From positions 310,001 to 374,000 of the forward strand of contig CAWFEN010000010.1 of assembly GCA_963814865.1 (NCBI GenBank): a stretch of 64,000 nt of DNA, read 5' to 3'. Below are positions 1 through 8,717 of the stretch, piece by piece. This DNA comes from AP-15 sp963814865. GTDB lineage: Bacteria > Pseudomonadota > Alphaproteobacteria > ATCC43930 > CGMCC-115725. Both the position numbers and the translations under genes were made by a program. Position 1 is the first letter of the stretch. Each line of letters starts with the position of its first letter. Under the pieces are notes generated by a model. It was not told the origin of the DNA and searched no databases. It saw only the letters and a program-made list of their open reading frames with translations.

Positions 1-1
1 C

Positions 2-802
2 TATGCCCGCGAGATCCAGACCCCTGCTTTCGGCTGCGGCCTCGACGGGCTGCTGCACAGCCGCGACGCGGTGCTGACCGGGATTCTGAACGGCGTCGAT
101 CCGCAGATCTGGGACCCGCGCCACGATCCGGTTTTGCCGCGGGCTTACGGGATCGAGAATGCGGCGGCAGGCAAACGCGCGGCGAAGGCAGCCTTGCAAG
201 GTCGGGTCGGGCTCGAACAGCGCGCGGACGCGCCGCTGTTCGGCGTGGTCAGCCGTCTCACGCCGCAAAAGGGTCTCGACCTCGTCCTCGCCGGTTTGCC
301 CCGCCTCGTCGCGGCGCGTGGGCAACTGGCGCTGCTGGGCTCGGGTGACGCCGATCTCGAGCACGGCTTCGCGGCGGCGGCCGAGGCGCACCGGGGGCAT
401 GTCGCGGTCGAGCTGGGATATGACGAGCAATTGTCGCATCTGCTCATCGCCGCGGCCGACATCGTCCTCGTGCCGTCGCGCTTCGAGCCGTGCGGGCTGA
501 CCCAGCTCTATGCACTGCGTTACGGGACCTTGCCGCTGGTCCGCCGCGTCGGCGGGCTCGCCGACACCGTGGTCGATGCGAGCGCAACCAGCCTGGCGGA
601 TGGCAGCGCCACCGGCTTTGCCTTCGACGAGTCCGGTCCCGAAGCACTGATCGCGACGATCGGACGCGCCATTGCGCTCTTCAGCGAGCGCGAAGTCTGG
701 CAGCGCATGATCCGGCAGGCGATGACGCGCGACTTCAGCTGGGAGGCGGCCGCGCGCCAGTACCTCGCCGTTTATCGCACGCTCGCCCCAGACCTCGCAT
801 AA
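2..802 (+). CDS. glgA: Glycogen synthase, C-terminal part (5' end outside window)
   Basis: Transfers glucose from ADP-glucose to the growing alpha-1,4-glucan (GT5 family, cytoplasm). The reading frame is open from base 2, so about 266 residues of a family protein of roughly 480 are present. They cover the end of the N-terminal domain (YAREIQTPAFGCGLDG, then NGVDPQIWDP at the domain hinge) and the whole C-terminal Rossmann domain, with GVVSRLTPQKGLDL for nucleotide-sugar binding and the retaining-transferase motif SRFEPCGLTQLYALRYG near the end. The gene is intact to its stop and faces the CoA-transferase gene convergently with a 48-base gap. Nothing in the gap resembles a strong terminator. 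Identification is by motif and is secure. Confidence 0.95.
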   Translation, partial: YAREIQTPAFGCGLDGLLHSRDAVLTGILNGVDPQIWDPRHDPVLPRAYGIENAAAGKRAAKAALQGRVGLEQRADAPLFGVVSRLTPQKGLDLVLAGLPRLVAARGQLALLGSGDADLEHGFAAAAEAHRGHVAVELGYDEQLSHLLIAAADIVLVPSRFEPCGLTQLYALRYGTLPLVRRVGGLADTVVDASATSLADGSATGFAFDESGPEALIATIGRAIALFSEREVWQRMIRQAMTRDFSWEAAARQYLAVYRTLAPDLA

Positions 803-850
803 GACGGTGCGCGCCCCGCCGCGGAAAAATTCGGGATCGATCGCGCCTCG

Positions 851-2036
851 TCAAATCGCGCCGTGCTCGCGCAATCCGGCGATCGCCGCCACGTCATAGC
901 CGAGGTCGCGCAAGACCGCGTCGGTGTGCTCGCCCTGATCGGGGGTCGGGCGCAACTCGTCGGGCTGTGGGTAGCCGCTCAGATGGATCGGCTGGCCGAC
1001 CACTTTCTGCGGCCCGAGCTTCGGGTGGGCGACCGGCTTGGCGATGCCGAGATACTGCACCTGCGGGTCGGCGAAGGTCTGGTCGATCGTGTTGATCGGT
1101 CCGCACGGCACGCCGACCTTGTTCAGCAATTCGACCCAATAGGCGTTCGGGTGCCGGCGGATGATCTCGTTCAGATGCGCGTTGAGTGCCGGGCGGTTGC
1201 TGGCGCGGGCGACCACCGTTTTGAAATCGGGGTTGTCGAGCAGGTCCCTGGCGCCGGCCGCCTCGCAGAAGCGGCGCCACAGATTGTCGCCCGAAGCGGC
1301 GATGTTGATGTAGCCGTCGGCGGTCTGGAACATGCCGGTGCCCGGCGAGGTCGGATGGAAATTACCCTCCTGCCCCGCGACCTCGCCCTTCATCAGATAG
1401 CGCGCCGCCTGGAAATCGAGCATGTAGATCTGCGCTTCGAGCAACGAGGTGTGCACCCACTGGCCCTCGCCGGTGCGCTCGCGGTTCAGCAATGCCAGCA
1501 CGATCCCATAAGACAGCAGGAGGCCGGCCGAAGTGTCGTTGATGGCGATGCCGACGCGCACCGGCCCCTGGCCCGGATGGCCGGTGATCGACATCAGCCC
1601 GCCCATGCCCTGGGCGATCTGGTCGACACCGGGGCGGCCGGCATAGGGTCCGTCCTGGCCAAAGCCCGAAATGCTGCCATAGACGATACGCGGATTTATC
1701 TTTCTTCACCGCCTCGTAATCGACGCCGAGCCGGTGCTTGACGTCGGACCGGTAGTTCTCGACGACGACATCGGCGCGCGCGGCGAGCTTGAAGAAGATC
1801 TCCAGCCCTTCCTTGCTTTTCAGATTCAGGGTCATCGCCCGCTTGTTGCGGTGCAAATTCTGGAAATCCGGGCCGTCGCGGCGGCTGCCGGTGGCGTCGA
1901 CCTGCTCGCCCGGCGGCTCGATCTTGAGCACGTCGGCGCCCCAATCGGCGAGCTGGCGTGCCGCGGTCGGCCCGGCGCGATGCGCGGTCAGGTCGATGAC
2001 GAAGAAATCGTTCAGAGGCAGTCGGGGCGTCGGCAT
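851..2036 (-). CDS. CaiB/BaiF family (class III) CoA-transferase, frameshifted
   Basis: Class III CoA-transferases move CoA between carboxylic acids. The specific acids cannot be told here. The N-terminal half (from the ATG at 2036, preceded by GGAGAG) carries LADWGADVLKIEPPGEQVD and LNLKSKEGLEIFFKLAARADVVVENYR, typical of the family. The C-terminal half is in another frame and starts around SISGFGQDGPYAGRPGVDQ. The frames join at a run of three T at 1695-1697 (plus strand). With two T the protein reads KKDNPRIVYGSISGFG, as homologues do, and is 394 residues long, the usual size. I take this as one gene with a single-base insertion. At the place where many family members have a catalytic Asp I read LLEAQ, with Glu. 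I could not align this well enough to draw a conclusion. Confidence 0.85.
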
Positions 2037-2082
2037 CGGCGGTTCTCTCCGTTGTGGGGACGGTTTTCGCCGGTCCGCGGCG

Positions 2083-2529
2083 TCACTGTCCCGGACCCTG
2101 GCGGAACACCATATCGGCAGTCCTCTGCTGCGCCGGCGACAGGCTGGCGTAAAGCGCTTGCAGCACCGGCAGCAGCCGCGTCATGCCGGCGAGATCCTGC
2201 TGGCCATACTGAATTGCCATGCGCAAGGCATCGACCGCGGTCGCGTTGGCCGGCGGCGAGCCGGGCGTCATCCGCGCATTATCGCGCATGACATTGGCGA
2301 AAGCGGCAAACCGGGGCTGCTGCGCCGGGGTGATCTGCAGCCTCTGGCGAAGCTGCGCGATGCTGGTCTCGACATTCTGCGCCGGCGGCTGCGCCTGAGC
2401 GAGCAACACGGCTCCGGCCGCATCCGCCGAACCCGCAAGACAGGGCGAGCCGAGCGCGGTCAGCCACGCCGCCGCCAGCAGACCGCCGAGCGCAACCAAT
2501 CGCTCTGTCCGAATGATCAATTGCCTCAT
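2083..2529 (-). CDS. Small exported LTxxQ/Spy-like protein
   Basis: 148 residues starting at the ATG after GAAAGG. Residues 1-32 form a signal peptide (basic start, hydrophobic LVALGGLLAAAWLTAL, cleavage likely near CLAGSADA). The mature part is helical and holds two LTxxQ-type motifs: ITPAQQPRFAAFA and LSPAQQRTADMVF. Spy/CpxP-like proteins with such motifs act as periplasmic chaperones or stress sensors, but family membership here rests on these motifs alone. The gene lies 46 bases upstream of the CoA-transferase on the same strand and is divergent from the chain-length gene. No sign of damage. The function is inferred only from family resemblance. Confidence 0.6.
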   Translation of the reverse strand: MRQLIIRTERLVALGGLLAAAWLTALGSPCLAGSADAAGAVLLAQAQPPAQNVETSIAQLRQRLQITPAQQPRFAAFANVMRDNARMTPGSPPANATAVDALRMAIQYGQQDLAGMTRLLPVLQALYASLSPAQQRTADMVFRQGPGQ

Positions 2530-2865
2530 GACGGCAAACCTTTCGTGCTGGACCGGAGCATTAGGGATGCACCCGGACGGGCGTGGTTTCAAGCCCGGGA
2601 GTTGAGATCCATCGCCGCGCGCACCAGGCAACCCGTGCTGGCGGCTGCACCCGGCACACGAGGCTCGAAATCCGTTGCCACGGCAGCCCAAAGCGGCGAA
2701 CAATCGCACTTGCGGCGCCGGGAATCGGGCGAATATCGGCTGAACCGCCCGCGCCACCTGTCGCTTCCTTACTCCAGGTCCGCGGCGCGCCGATGAAGCC
2801 CGATAATCCGGTCCAATATCGCCGAAAGTGTGCGGCAGGGACAGCATGGCGGTGATGGTGCGGCG
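2530..2865. other. Intergenic, divergent promoter region
   Basis: 336 bases between the divergent LTxxQ gene and the chain-length gene. I see no convincing protein, RNA or repeat here. Promoters for both genes should lie within it. The GTG at 2830 would extend the chain-length gene by 12 residues, but no good ribosome-binding site precedes it. Confidence 0.4.
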
Positions 2866-4833
2866 ATGGCCTCGATAGGGATGTCGGCGCGGTCCCCGCG
2901 GCGCCGGGCGGTGGTGTTTTCCGCGGTTTTCCTGCCGGCGGCGGCGGCCAGCCTGATCTACGTCTACACCCGGCCAGCGGAATACCGGGCGGTTGCGCGA
3001 CTGCAGATCTCGCCGGCATCGGTGGTAACCCAGCCCGCCGACGCCAATGATACGCCCACGGTGGCGACCGACGCGAAATCTTTCCTGACCGAAGTGCAGG
3101 CTCTGACCAGCCGCCCGCTGCTGCAGGATGCTCTCGGAAGGTTGAAGAGCGGCGGAACCCTGCCCGATTTAGGCTCCGATCCGGTGGCTTTCATACAGCG
3201 GATGTTGCGCGCCGAACCGATCGAAGGCACGCAGATCGTGCAGCTTTCCGCGGAAGGCCCTCAGCAGGAATTTGTCCCGCGCCTGGTCAACACCGTCGCC
3301 GAGGCTTACCGGCAGCATGTCGCCGATGCTTACCGGAGCCTCGCTGCCAGCACCTCCGGCGAAGTCGCCGACGAGGTCCATGCGCTCGACAGCGAGGTTA
3401 CGGCGAAGCGGCAGGCCGTCAATGCCTTCCGCACGCGCTACGATATCGTGTCGATGGAGCACAAGGAAAACGACGTTCTCGCCGATATCGAAGGCTTGAG
3501 CGAATCCTACACCGATGCCAACGAACGGCTGGCGAAGGCGCAAGGACATCTGCAGGCCCTGAAAACTTCGATTGCAGCCGGCAAGGCCGTCTTCCGTGCC
3601 AAGGACGACCCGACCCTCGCCGATCTGGAGCAGCGCGCCTCGGCGCTGCGCGAACAGTGGCACGACCTGCAACGCCGATTTACACCCGATTACCTCGCCC
3701 TCGACGCAGATGCGAAGTCGCTGCGGGCGCGCCTCGATGATCTCGAGGACCAGCTGAAATCCCAGCACGGTGCCGGCGAACGGGCGGCGCTCGCCCAGGC
3801 ACAGGAAGACGTGTCATCCGCCCAGGCCGAGGTCGAGCGGCTGCAGAAGAACGTTGCCGACAACCAGAAGCAGGCCCAGGAATTCGCCACCCATCTCAAC
3901 ATATACAAGACCATGCGGGAAGACCTCGACCATCTCGAGGGGATGCACCGCGCGGCGCTCGACCGTCTGGCGAAACTGCAGGTGAGCGAGCGTGAGCGAG
4001 CCCCGCGCGTCGAGCTTTTGGAGGCCGCCGCGCCGAGCGATGAACCGTGGCGGCCTGATTACCGGCTGGATGCGCTGCTCGGCGTCGCCGGGTCGCTCGG
4101 TTTGGGCCTGTTCGCGGCTTGGTTTGCCGACTTTATCGCCGGTCCGCCCCCATTGCCGGCGGCATTGGTGCAGCATTCGTGGGCTCCGGAACTGCTCGGC
4201 CGCGAGACGATGGCACCGCACCTGCTGGCCTCTCCCGACATCGCCCGGCTCCCTGCACCGGAGCCGCCGCCGCGAGAGCTGGCGGATCGGGAGATCGCTG
4301 CGCTCGTTGCCGCCACGACGGATGACGCGCGGCTGGTCGCGGTGGCGCTGCTGATGGGGATCAGCGTGCAGGAACTCGTCGCATTGCGCTGGGACATGAT
4401 CGATCTGTCTGCCGGCGCGATCCATGTCGATGGTGCGGGTGCCCGCGTCGTGGCGTTGGACGAGCCGCTGCGTTCGCTGGTCGTCGCGCGACGGCAGCGG
4501 CAACTGGATGCAGCCGGGACCGTTCTCCAGGGAGCGGATGGCGGCCGCCTCGCGATCGACGAGGTGGCCCGCCTCGTTCTGTTCGGCGCCTACGATGCCG
4601 GCCTCGATCGCCCCCACGAAGTGACCGCGGACGCGCTCCGCTACACCTATCTCAGCTTTCTCCTGCGCCAGGGAATTCGTGCCGCGGATATCAGCCGCAT
4701 CGCCGGCTATGTCCCGCAGAAAGAGCTCGTCGCCTACATGCAATTGCACTCGCCCGCGATGCGGCGGTCGATCGAGCAGATCGAGCGCCTCCTGCCGGGG
4801 TTACGCGAATTCGCCGCGAGCGGGACCGGTTGA
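2866..4833 (+). CDS. Wzz/GumC-like polysaccharide chain-length protein fused to a degenerate tyrosine-recombinase-like domain
   Basis: 655 residues from the ATG at 2866 (an in-frame GTG at 2830 is also possible). Residues 15-35 form the first membrane segment. Residues 36-390 form the periplasmic part, with RLQISPASVV near the start and a long coiled coil (about 140-375, rich in Glu, Gln, Ala). A proline-containing stretch EPWRPDYRLD precedes the second membrane segment (about 400-423). This is the layout of polysaccharide co-polymerases that set chain length in export. The cytoplasmic tail (about 424-655) is not the usual tyrosine kinase. It resembles the catalytic fold of phage integrase/XerCD: GISVQELVALRWDMIDL, DALRYTYLSFLLRQGIRAADIS, IAGYVP and LVAYMQL match boxes I and II. 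The box I Arg is Ser, the His of HxLRH is Asp, the GH is GY, while the second Arg and the Tyr remain. Recombination activity is therefore unlikely. A DNA- or protein-binding role is only a guess. Confidence 0.7.
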   Translation: MASIGMSARSPRRRAVVFSAVFLPAAAASLIYVYTRPAEYRAVARLQISPASVVTQPADANDTPTVATDAKSFLTEVQALTSRPLLQDALGRLKSGGTLPDLGSDPVAFIQRMLRAEPIEGTQIVQLSAEGPQQEFVPRLVNTVAEAYRQHVADAYRSLAASTSGEVADEVHALDSEVTAKRQAVNAFRTRYDIVSMEHKENDVLADIEGLSESYTDANERLAKAQGHLQALKTSIAAGKAVFRAKDDPTLADLEQRASALREQWHDLQRRFTPDYLALDADAKSLRARLDDLEDQLKSQHGAGERAALAQAQEDVSSAQAEVERLQKNVADNQKQAQEFATHLNIYKTMREDLDHLEGMHRAALDRLAKLQVSERERAPRVELLEAAAPSDEPWRPDYRLDALLGVAGSLGLGLFAAWFADFIAGPPPLPAALVQHSWAPELLGRETMAPHLLASPDIARLPAPEPPPRELADREIAALVAATTDDARLVAVALLMGISVQELVALRWDMIDLSAGAIHVDGAGARVVALDEPLRSLVVARRQRQLDAAGTVLQGADGGRLAIDEVARLVLFGAYDAGLDRPHEVTADALRYTYLSFLLRQGIRAADISRIAGYVPQKELVAYMQLHSPAMRRSIEQIERLLPGLREFAASGTG

Positions 4834-4853
4834 GCCGACGCCGGCGGGCGCCA

Positions 4854-5486
4854 ATGCGCATCGGGTGGATGCTCCCCGCGGTAGTGCTGCTGTGCACGCC
4901 GGATTTGCCGACGGCGCAAGCGTCTCCGGCGTTCGTCGTTTCGGTGTGCCTTGCCGATGTGGAATACTCGATCGCCTGCTGGGAGCGCAGCTCGCTGGAG
5001 GCGGCAAAGCGGCTCGAGCAAATCTTTATGGACGATTACGCGACCGGAAGGGCAACCGGTTCTCTGCGGATCTGGTTTCCTTTGAATGCGGAGCAGGGCG
5101 AGCAGCTGCGGTTTCTCCGCGAGGTCGAAGACCGGGCGGTCGAGGGCGCGGTCAGGAAAATGCAAGCGGCCGTCGATAATCCCGCCTCTCCGCCGGCGGA
5201 TTTTTCGCAAGCGCCGGCGCGATCGTCAGACCAAGGACCCGCAGACCAGGGATCGGCAGACCAGGGATCGGCAGACCAGAGATCCGCAGACCAGGCTCAA
5301 CTGCTCGCACAGCTGTTGCAAAAGCAGCACGAAGATATCCGCAAATGGCGCGAAGACGCCACTTTAGAGGCACGCAAAGGAACAAATTGGTCACACGATT
5401 GGGGGGCCAGAACCCACATCTACAAACCCGGCCCCGCGCTCGACCAGCTCGTGCACAGCAGCAACCGCAATCGAGGCGGGGATTAG
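4854..5486 (+). CDS. Secreted protein with five-residue tandem repeats, unknown function
   Basis: 210 residues from the ATG at 4854. A TTG at 4830 would overlap the previous stop and add eight residues, but the ATG gives a cleaner signal peptide (MRIGWMLPAVVLLCTPDLPTAQA). The mature part begins with two Cys (VSVCLADVEYSIACWE), which could form a disulphide. A helical middle (about 45-105) follows. Then comes an Asp-Gln-Gly-Ser-Ala repeat encoded by 15-base DNA units at 5226-5295, a Gln-rich helix (AQLLAQLLQKQHEDI) and a short tail. It lies 20 bases after the chain-length gene and is probably cotranscribed with it, so it may be a periplasmic partner in polysaccharide export. I recognise no family. 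Confidence 0.6.
   Translation: MRIGWMLPAVVLLCTPDLPTAQASPAFVVSVCLADVEYSIACWERSSLEAAKRLEQIFMDDYATGRATGSLRIWFPLNAEQGEQLRFLREVEDRAVEGAVRKMQAAVDNPASPPADFSQAPARSSDQGPADQGSADQGSADQRSADQAQLLAQLLQKQHEDIRKWREDATLEARKGTNWSHDWGARTHIYKPGPALDQLVHSSNRNRGGD
5226..5295 (+). repeat. 15-base tandem repeat inside the secreted-protein gene
   Basis: About 4.7 copies of a 15-base unit (GCAGACCAGGGATCG and close variants). The unit is a multiple of three, so copy number can change without shifting the frame. It encodes Ala-Asp-Gln-Gly-Ser repeats. Two central copies are identical, which suggests recent slippage. Confidence 0.85.
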
Positions 5487-5507
5487 AGAATTTCGATACG
5501 GGTCGGG

Positions 5508-6722
5508 TCAGCCGGGGGCGGCGCCCTGAATCGCAACTTCGAGCATATAGAGCGACTGGCTCGCGGCCATGAACAGCCGGTCGCGCTTGGGCCCGCCAAA
5601 GGCGACATTGGCGCATACTTCGGGCAGCCGAACGCGGCCGATCAACTTCCCCTCCGGGTTGAACACCAGCACGCCGGCATAGCCGAGCGGCGCGTTCGAG
5701 CCGCACCACAGATTGCCGGCGGCATCGGCGCGCATGCCGTCGGGGCCGCATTTGACACCGTCCACGGTCGTATCGCTGAACACCCGCTGGTTGACCGGCT
5801 TTGTCCCCTGCATGTCAAAGGCAAAGATCACCCGGTTGCCGCCGGGGCCGGTATCGCCCGGGCCCTTGCCGGTGCTGATCACGTAGAGGGTCTTGTGGTC
5901 GGGGGAAAAGCAGATGCCGTTCGGATCGGGCAGCTGCTCTTCGGTGATCGCTACTTCGAGCTTGCCGCTCGGGTCCCAGCGGTAGACGGCGGTCGGCAGT
6001 TCGCGCTTCTTCCCGCCGATCGCTCCGGCATTCTCGGCCCCGATGAGGGGATTAAAGATGCCTTGCGGATTGGCCGGGCCGCCGGCCTCGTCCGGATGAC
6101 CCTCGGGGATCGAATCGCCATAGGGCGGATCGGTAAACCAGATGCTGCCGTCCGGGTGCGGCACCAGATCGTTCGGCGAGTTGAGCGGCTTGCCCTCGAA
6201 GGAATCGGCGATCACCTTCATCGAGCCGTCGTGCTCCCACCGGACGACCCGGCGAAAGAAATCCTCGCACGACAACTGCCGGCCCTGATAATCGAACGAG
6301 TTGCCGTTGGTGTTGTAGGACGGGCGGCGGAATGCTGTGACCCGCCCCTCGTCCCAGAGATAGCGGTATTGCACATTGCCCGAGACATCGCTGAACACGA
6401 GGTACTGGCCCTGGCTCGACCAGGCCGGCCCTTCCGCCCACAAGGCCCCGGTCCACAGCCGGTAGATCGCACCCTGCGTCCGCCGCAGCGGGATAAAGGA
6501 TGGATCGACGACGATGACGTCGGGGTCGGGGTAGATCGAGGGGTTGTGCCGTCCCCATCCGCGCGGCGGGTTCGTGATGACGCTGGCCGGCGTGCCCAAC
6601 TTGGCATCTTGCTGCGCCAGTGCCCGATTGCCGGCCAACGCCGCCACCCCGGCGAGCCCGGCGCTGCCGGCCAAGAGGGTGCGCCTCGAAAGGGATCGCC
6701 GGCAAGCCGGTTGCTGCGTCAT
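5508..6722 (-). CDS. SMP-30/gluconolactonase-like protein with a Tat signal
   Basis: 404 residues. SMP-30 proteins are six-bladed beta-propellers that hydrolyse lactones with a bound divalent metal. The N-terminus has a twin-arginine signal (SLSRRTLLAGSAGLAGVAALAG), so the folded protein should be exported to the periplasm. Family motifs are clear: AEGPAW near residue 97, SPNDLVPHPDGSIWFTDPPYG (metal-ligand Asn and Asp), PNGICFSPDHKTLYV and PDGMRADAAGNLWCGS. It is divergent from the D-aminoacylase-like gene across 190 bases. It could be a gluconolactonase or a related lactonase. The substrate cannot be read from sequence. Confidence 0.85.
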   Translation of the reverse strand: MTQQPACRRSLSRRTLLAGSAGLAGVAALAGNRALAQQDAKLGTPASVITNPPRGWGRHNPSIYPDPDVIVVDPSFIPLRRTQGAIYRLWTGALWAEGPAWSSQGQYLVFSDVSGNVQYRYLWDEGRVTAFRRPSYNTNGNSFDYQGRQLSCEDFFRRVVRWEHDGSMKVIADSFEGKPLNSPNDLVPHPDGSIWFTDPPYGDSIPEGHPDEAGGPANPQGIFNPLIGAENAGAIGGKKRELPTAVYRWDPSGKLEVAITEEQLPDPNGICFSPDHKTLYVISTGKGPGDTGPGGNRVIFAFDMQGTKPVNQRVFSDTTVDGVKCGPDGMRADAAGNLWCGSNAPLGYAGVLVFNPEGKLIGRVRLPEVCANVAFGGPKRDRLFMAASQSLYMLEVAIQGAAPG

Positions 6723-6915
6723 GGTTTTTCCTCCCCGAATGCAGTTTCCACGGGATTGTGACGGCGCGCGTGGCAGCGGGCAATGGCGTCGCCCTCGAGC
6801 TATGCGAGGCGGGAAAGCCGCGCCGTCGAATTCGCGGGCGCAGATAATCGCGCCCGCGTGTTAGCATGCCAGCCTGCCGGCGCGATTGCGAGCCGCACGA
6901 AAGAAGGGGATAGCG

Positions 6916-8616
6916 ATGGCGTATGATTTGCTGATCAAGAACGGCCGCATCGTCGACGGCTCGGGAATGCCGGCGTTTCGCGGCGATGTCGGGGTCAAGG
7001 ACGGCAAGATCGCCGAAATCGGCAAATTGAGTGGTCCGGCCGATCGTACGATCGACGCCGCCGGCCGCGTCGTCGCGCCCGGCTTTATCGACAACCACTG
7101 CCATTACGACGCGCAGGTCACCTGGGACCCGCTCTGCTCGTTCTCGTGCGACCACGGCGCCACTTCGGTAATCTTCGGCAATTGCTCGCTGTCCTTGGCG
7201 CCGGTGCGCAAGGGCAAGGAGGAGCGGCTTTCCGAGTTCCTCTCCTATGTCGAAGCGATCCCGATGGAGGTCCTGCGCACCCTCGAATTCGACTGGGAGA
7301 CGGTGCCGCAATATCTCGACCAGCTCGACCACAATCTCGGCGTCAATGTCGGCAATCTGATCGGCCACACCGCGGTGCGCTATTACGTGATGGGCGACGA
7401 CTGCCAGAAGCGCACGGCGACCGACGACGAGATCAGGCAGATGCAGGATCTGGTGCGTGACGGCATGAAGGCCGGTGCGCTCGGCGTCTCGGTGTCGCGC
7501 AACCAGGGCCATTTCGACCCGCAGGGCGTCCACATCCCGGCGATCTGGGCGGACGAAAAGGAGATCTTCGCGCTCGGCGACGTGTTGCGCGAAATGGGCA
7601 CCGGCATCATCCAATCGGGCGGCGGCAACGGCGCCGAGATGAAGGACGGGCTGATGAGCCGGCTGTCCGAGGCGACCGGCCGCACCGTCGTCTACAACAA
7701 TCTCGGCCAGTCGATGCGCCGGCCCGAGCAGTGGAAACAGCACATGGCGCAGGTCGATGCGACGACCGCCAAGGGTATCCGCGCCTACCCGATGTGCACG
7801 CCAAATCGTATCACCGACTACTTCACGATGCGCAACACCCAGCAGTTTCGCGGGCTGCCGGTGTGGCATCCGATCTGCCTGTCCTCGCCCGAGGGGATGC
7901 TGAAAGCGTATGCCGATCCGGAAGTGCGCAAGAAGCTGCATGCCGAAGCGGTCGAGTTCAAGAGCGGCCCGGCGATCGGTCTCTGCAGCACCTGGTGGGA
8001 CTACATGGTGCTGCAGACCGCGGCCCTGCCGAAGAACAAGCAATACGAGGGCAACACCCTCGGCCAGATCGCCAAGGCGCAGGGCAAGGGCATCATCGAC
8101 GCGCTCCTAGACCTCACCATCGAGGAAAACCTCGACAGCGAGTGGCTGCACGGCGAGAACAATGTCGATGAAGCGGCGGTTGCCAAGATCCTGACTTATC
8201 CGAACGCCATCATCGGGCTGTCGGATGGTGGTGCGCACGTCCAGTTCCAGAGCGGGTTCGGCTTCAGCACCCGCCTTCTGAGCGAATGGGTGCGCGAGAA
8301 GCAGGTCATGACCCTGGAGCAGGCGGTGCGGCGGCTCACCTTCGACAGCGCCTCGACCTTCGGGCTCTACGACCGTGGCCTGCTGCGGCCCGGCATGGTG
8401 GCCGACATCGTGATCTTCGATCCCGATACGGTGCGTCCGCTGCCGCTCGAGGTGCTGCACGATTTCCCGACCGGCGCCAAGCGTATCAAGGAGCCGGCCG
8501 AGGGCATCATGGCGACGATCGTCAACGGCAAGGTATTGCTCGAAGACGGCAAGCATACCGGCGCCTTGCCCGGCCGGGTGCTGCGCAACAGCTACTATCA
8601 CGGCCTGCACGCGTAA
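6916..8616 (+). CDS. N-acyl-D-amino-acid deacylase (D-aminoacylase) family amidohydrolase
   Basis: 566 residues from the ATG after GAAGGGGAT. An earlier in-frame start at 6886 lacks such a site. It belongs to the amidohydrolase superfamily: LLIKNGRIVDGSGMPAFRGDVGVKDGKI at the N-terminus, the metal-binding FIDNHCHYDAQVTWDP, the Cys ligand region FGNCSLSLAPV, a His in GHTAVRYY, and the catalytic Asp region LSDGGAHV near residue 440. The family cleaves N-acyl groups from D-amino acids or related amides in the cytoplasm. No signal peptide is seen. The gene stands alone, followed by a hairpin and then the alpha/beta hydrolase. The exact substrate is unknown. Confidence 0.85.
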   Translation: MAYDLLIKNGRIVDGSGMPAFRGDVGVKDGKIAEIGKLSGPADRTIDAAGRVVAPGFIDNHCHYDAQVTWDPLCSFSCDHGATSVIFGNCSLSLAPVRKGKEERLSEFLSYVEAIPMEVLRTLEFDWETVPQYLDQLDHNLGVNVGNLIGHTAVRYYVMGDDCQKRTATDDEIRQMQDLVRDGMKAGALGVSVSRNQGHFDPQGVHIPAIWADEKEIFALGDVLREMGTGIIQSGGGNGAEMKDGLMSRLSEATGRTVVYNNLGQSMRRPEQWKQHMAQVDATTAKGIRAYPMCTPNRITDYFTMRNTQQFRGLPVWHPICLSSPEGMLKAYADPEVRKKLHAEAVEFKSGPAIGLCSTWWDYMVLQTAALPKNKQYEGNTLGQIAKAQGKGIIDALLDLTIEENLDSEWLHGENNVDEAAVAKILTYPNAIIGLSDGGAHVQFQSGFGFSTRLLSEWVREKQVMTLEQAVRRLTFDSASTFGLYDRGLLRPGMVADIVIFDPDTVRPLPLEVLHDFPTGAKRIKEPAEGIMATIVNGKVLLEDGKHTGALPGRVLRNSYYHGLHA

Positions 8617-8649
8617 CCCTCGGGCAAGTTTTGCCGATGGCCAAACTTT

Positions 8650-8677
8650 CGTAGGGCGGGCCTCGACCCGCCCTACG
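8650..8677. repeat. Perfect 11-bp hairpin, interspersed-repeat type
   Basis: Bases 8650-8660 (CGTAGGGCGGG) pair exactly with 8667-8677 around a six-base loop. It lies 34 bases after the deacylase stop. The core resembles palindromic repeats scattered in many bacterial genomes. There is no T run, so a factor-independent terminator is possible but not shown. Confidence 0.6.
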
Positions 8678-8717
8678 AGGTCTGTCGTGACGGTTGCTGA
8701 GGCGAGGGAGAACAGCC

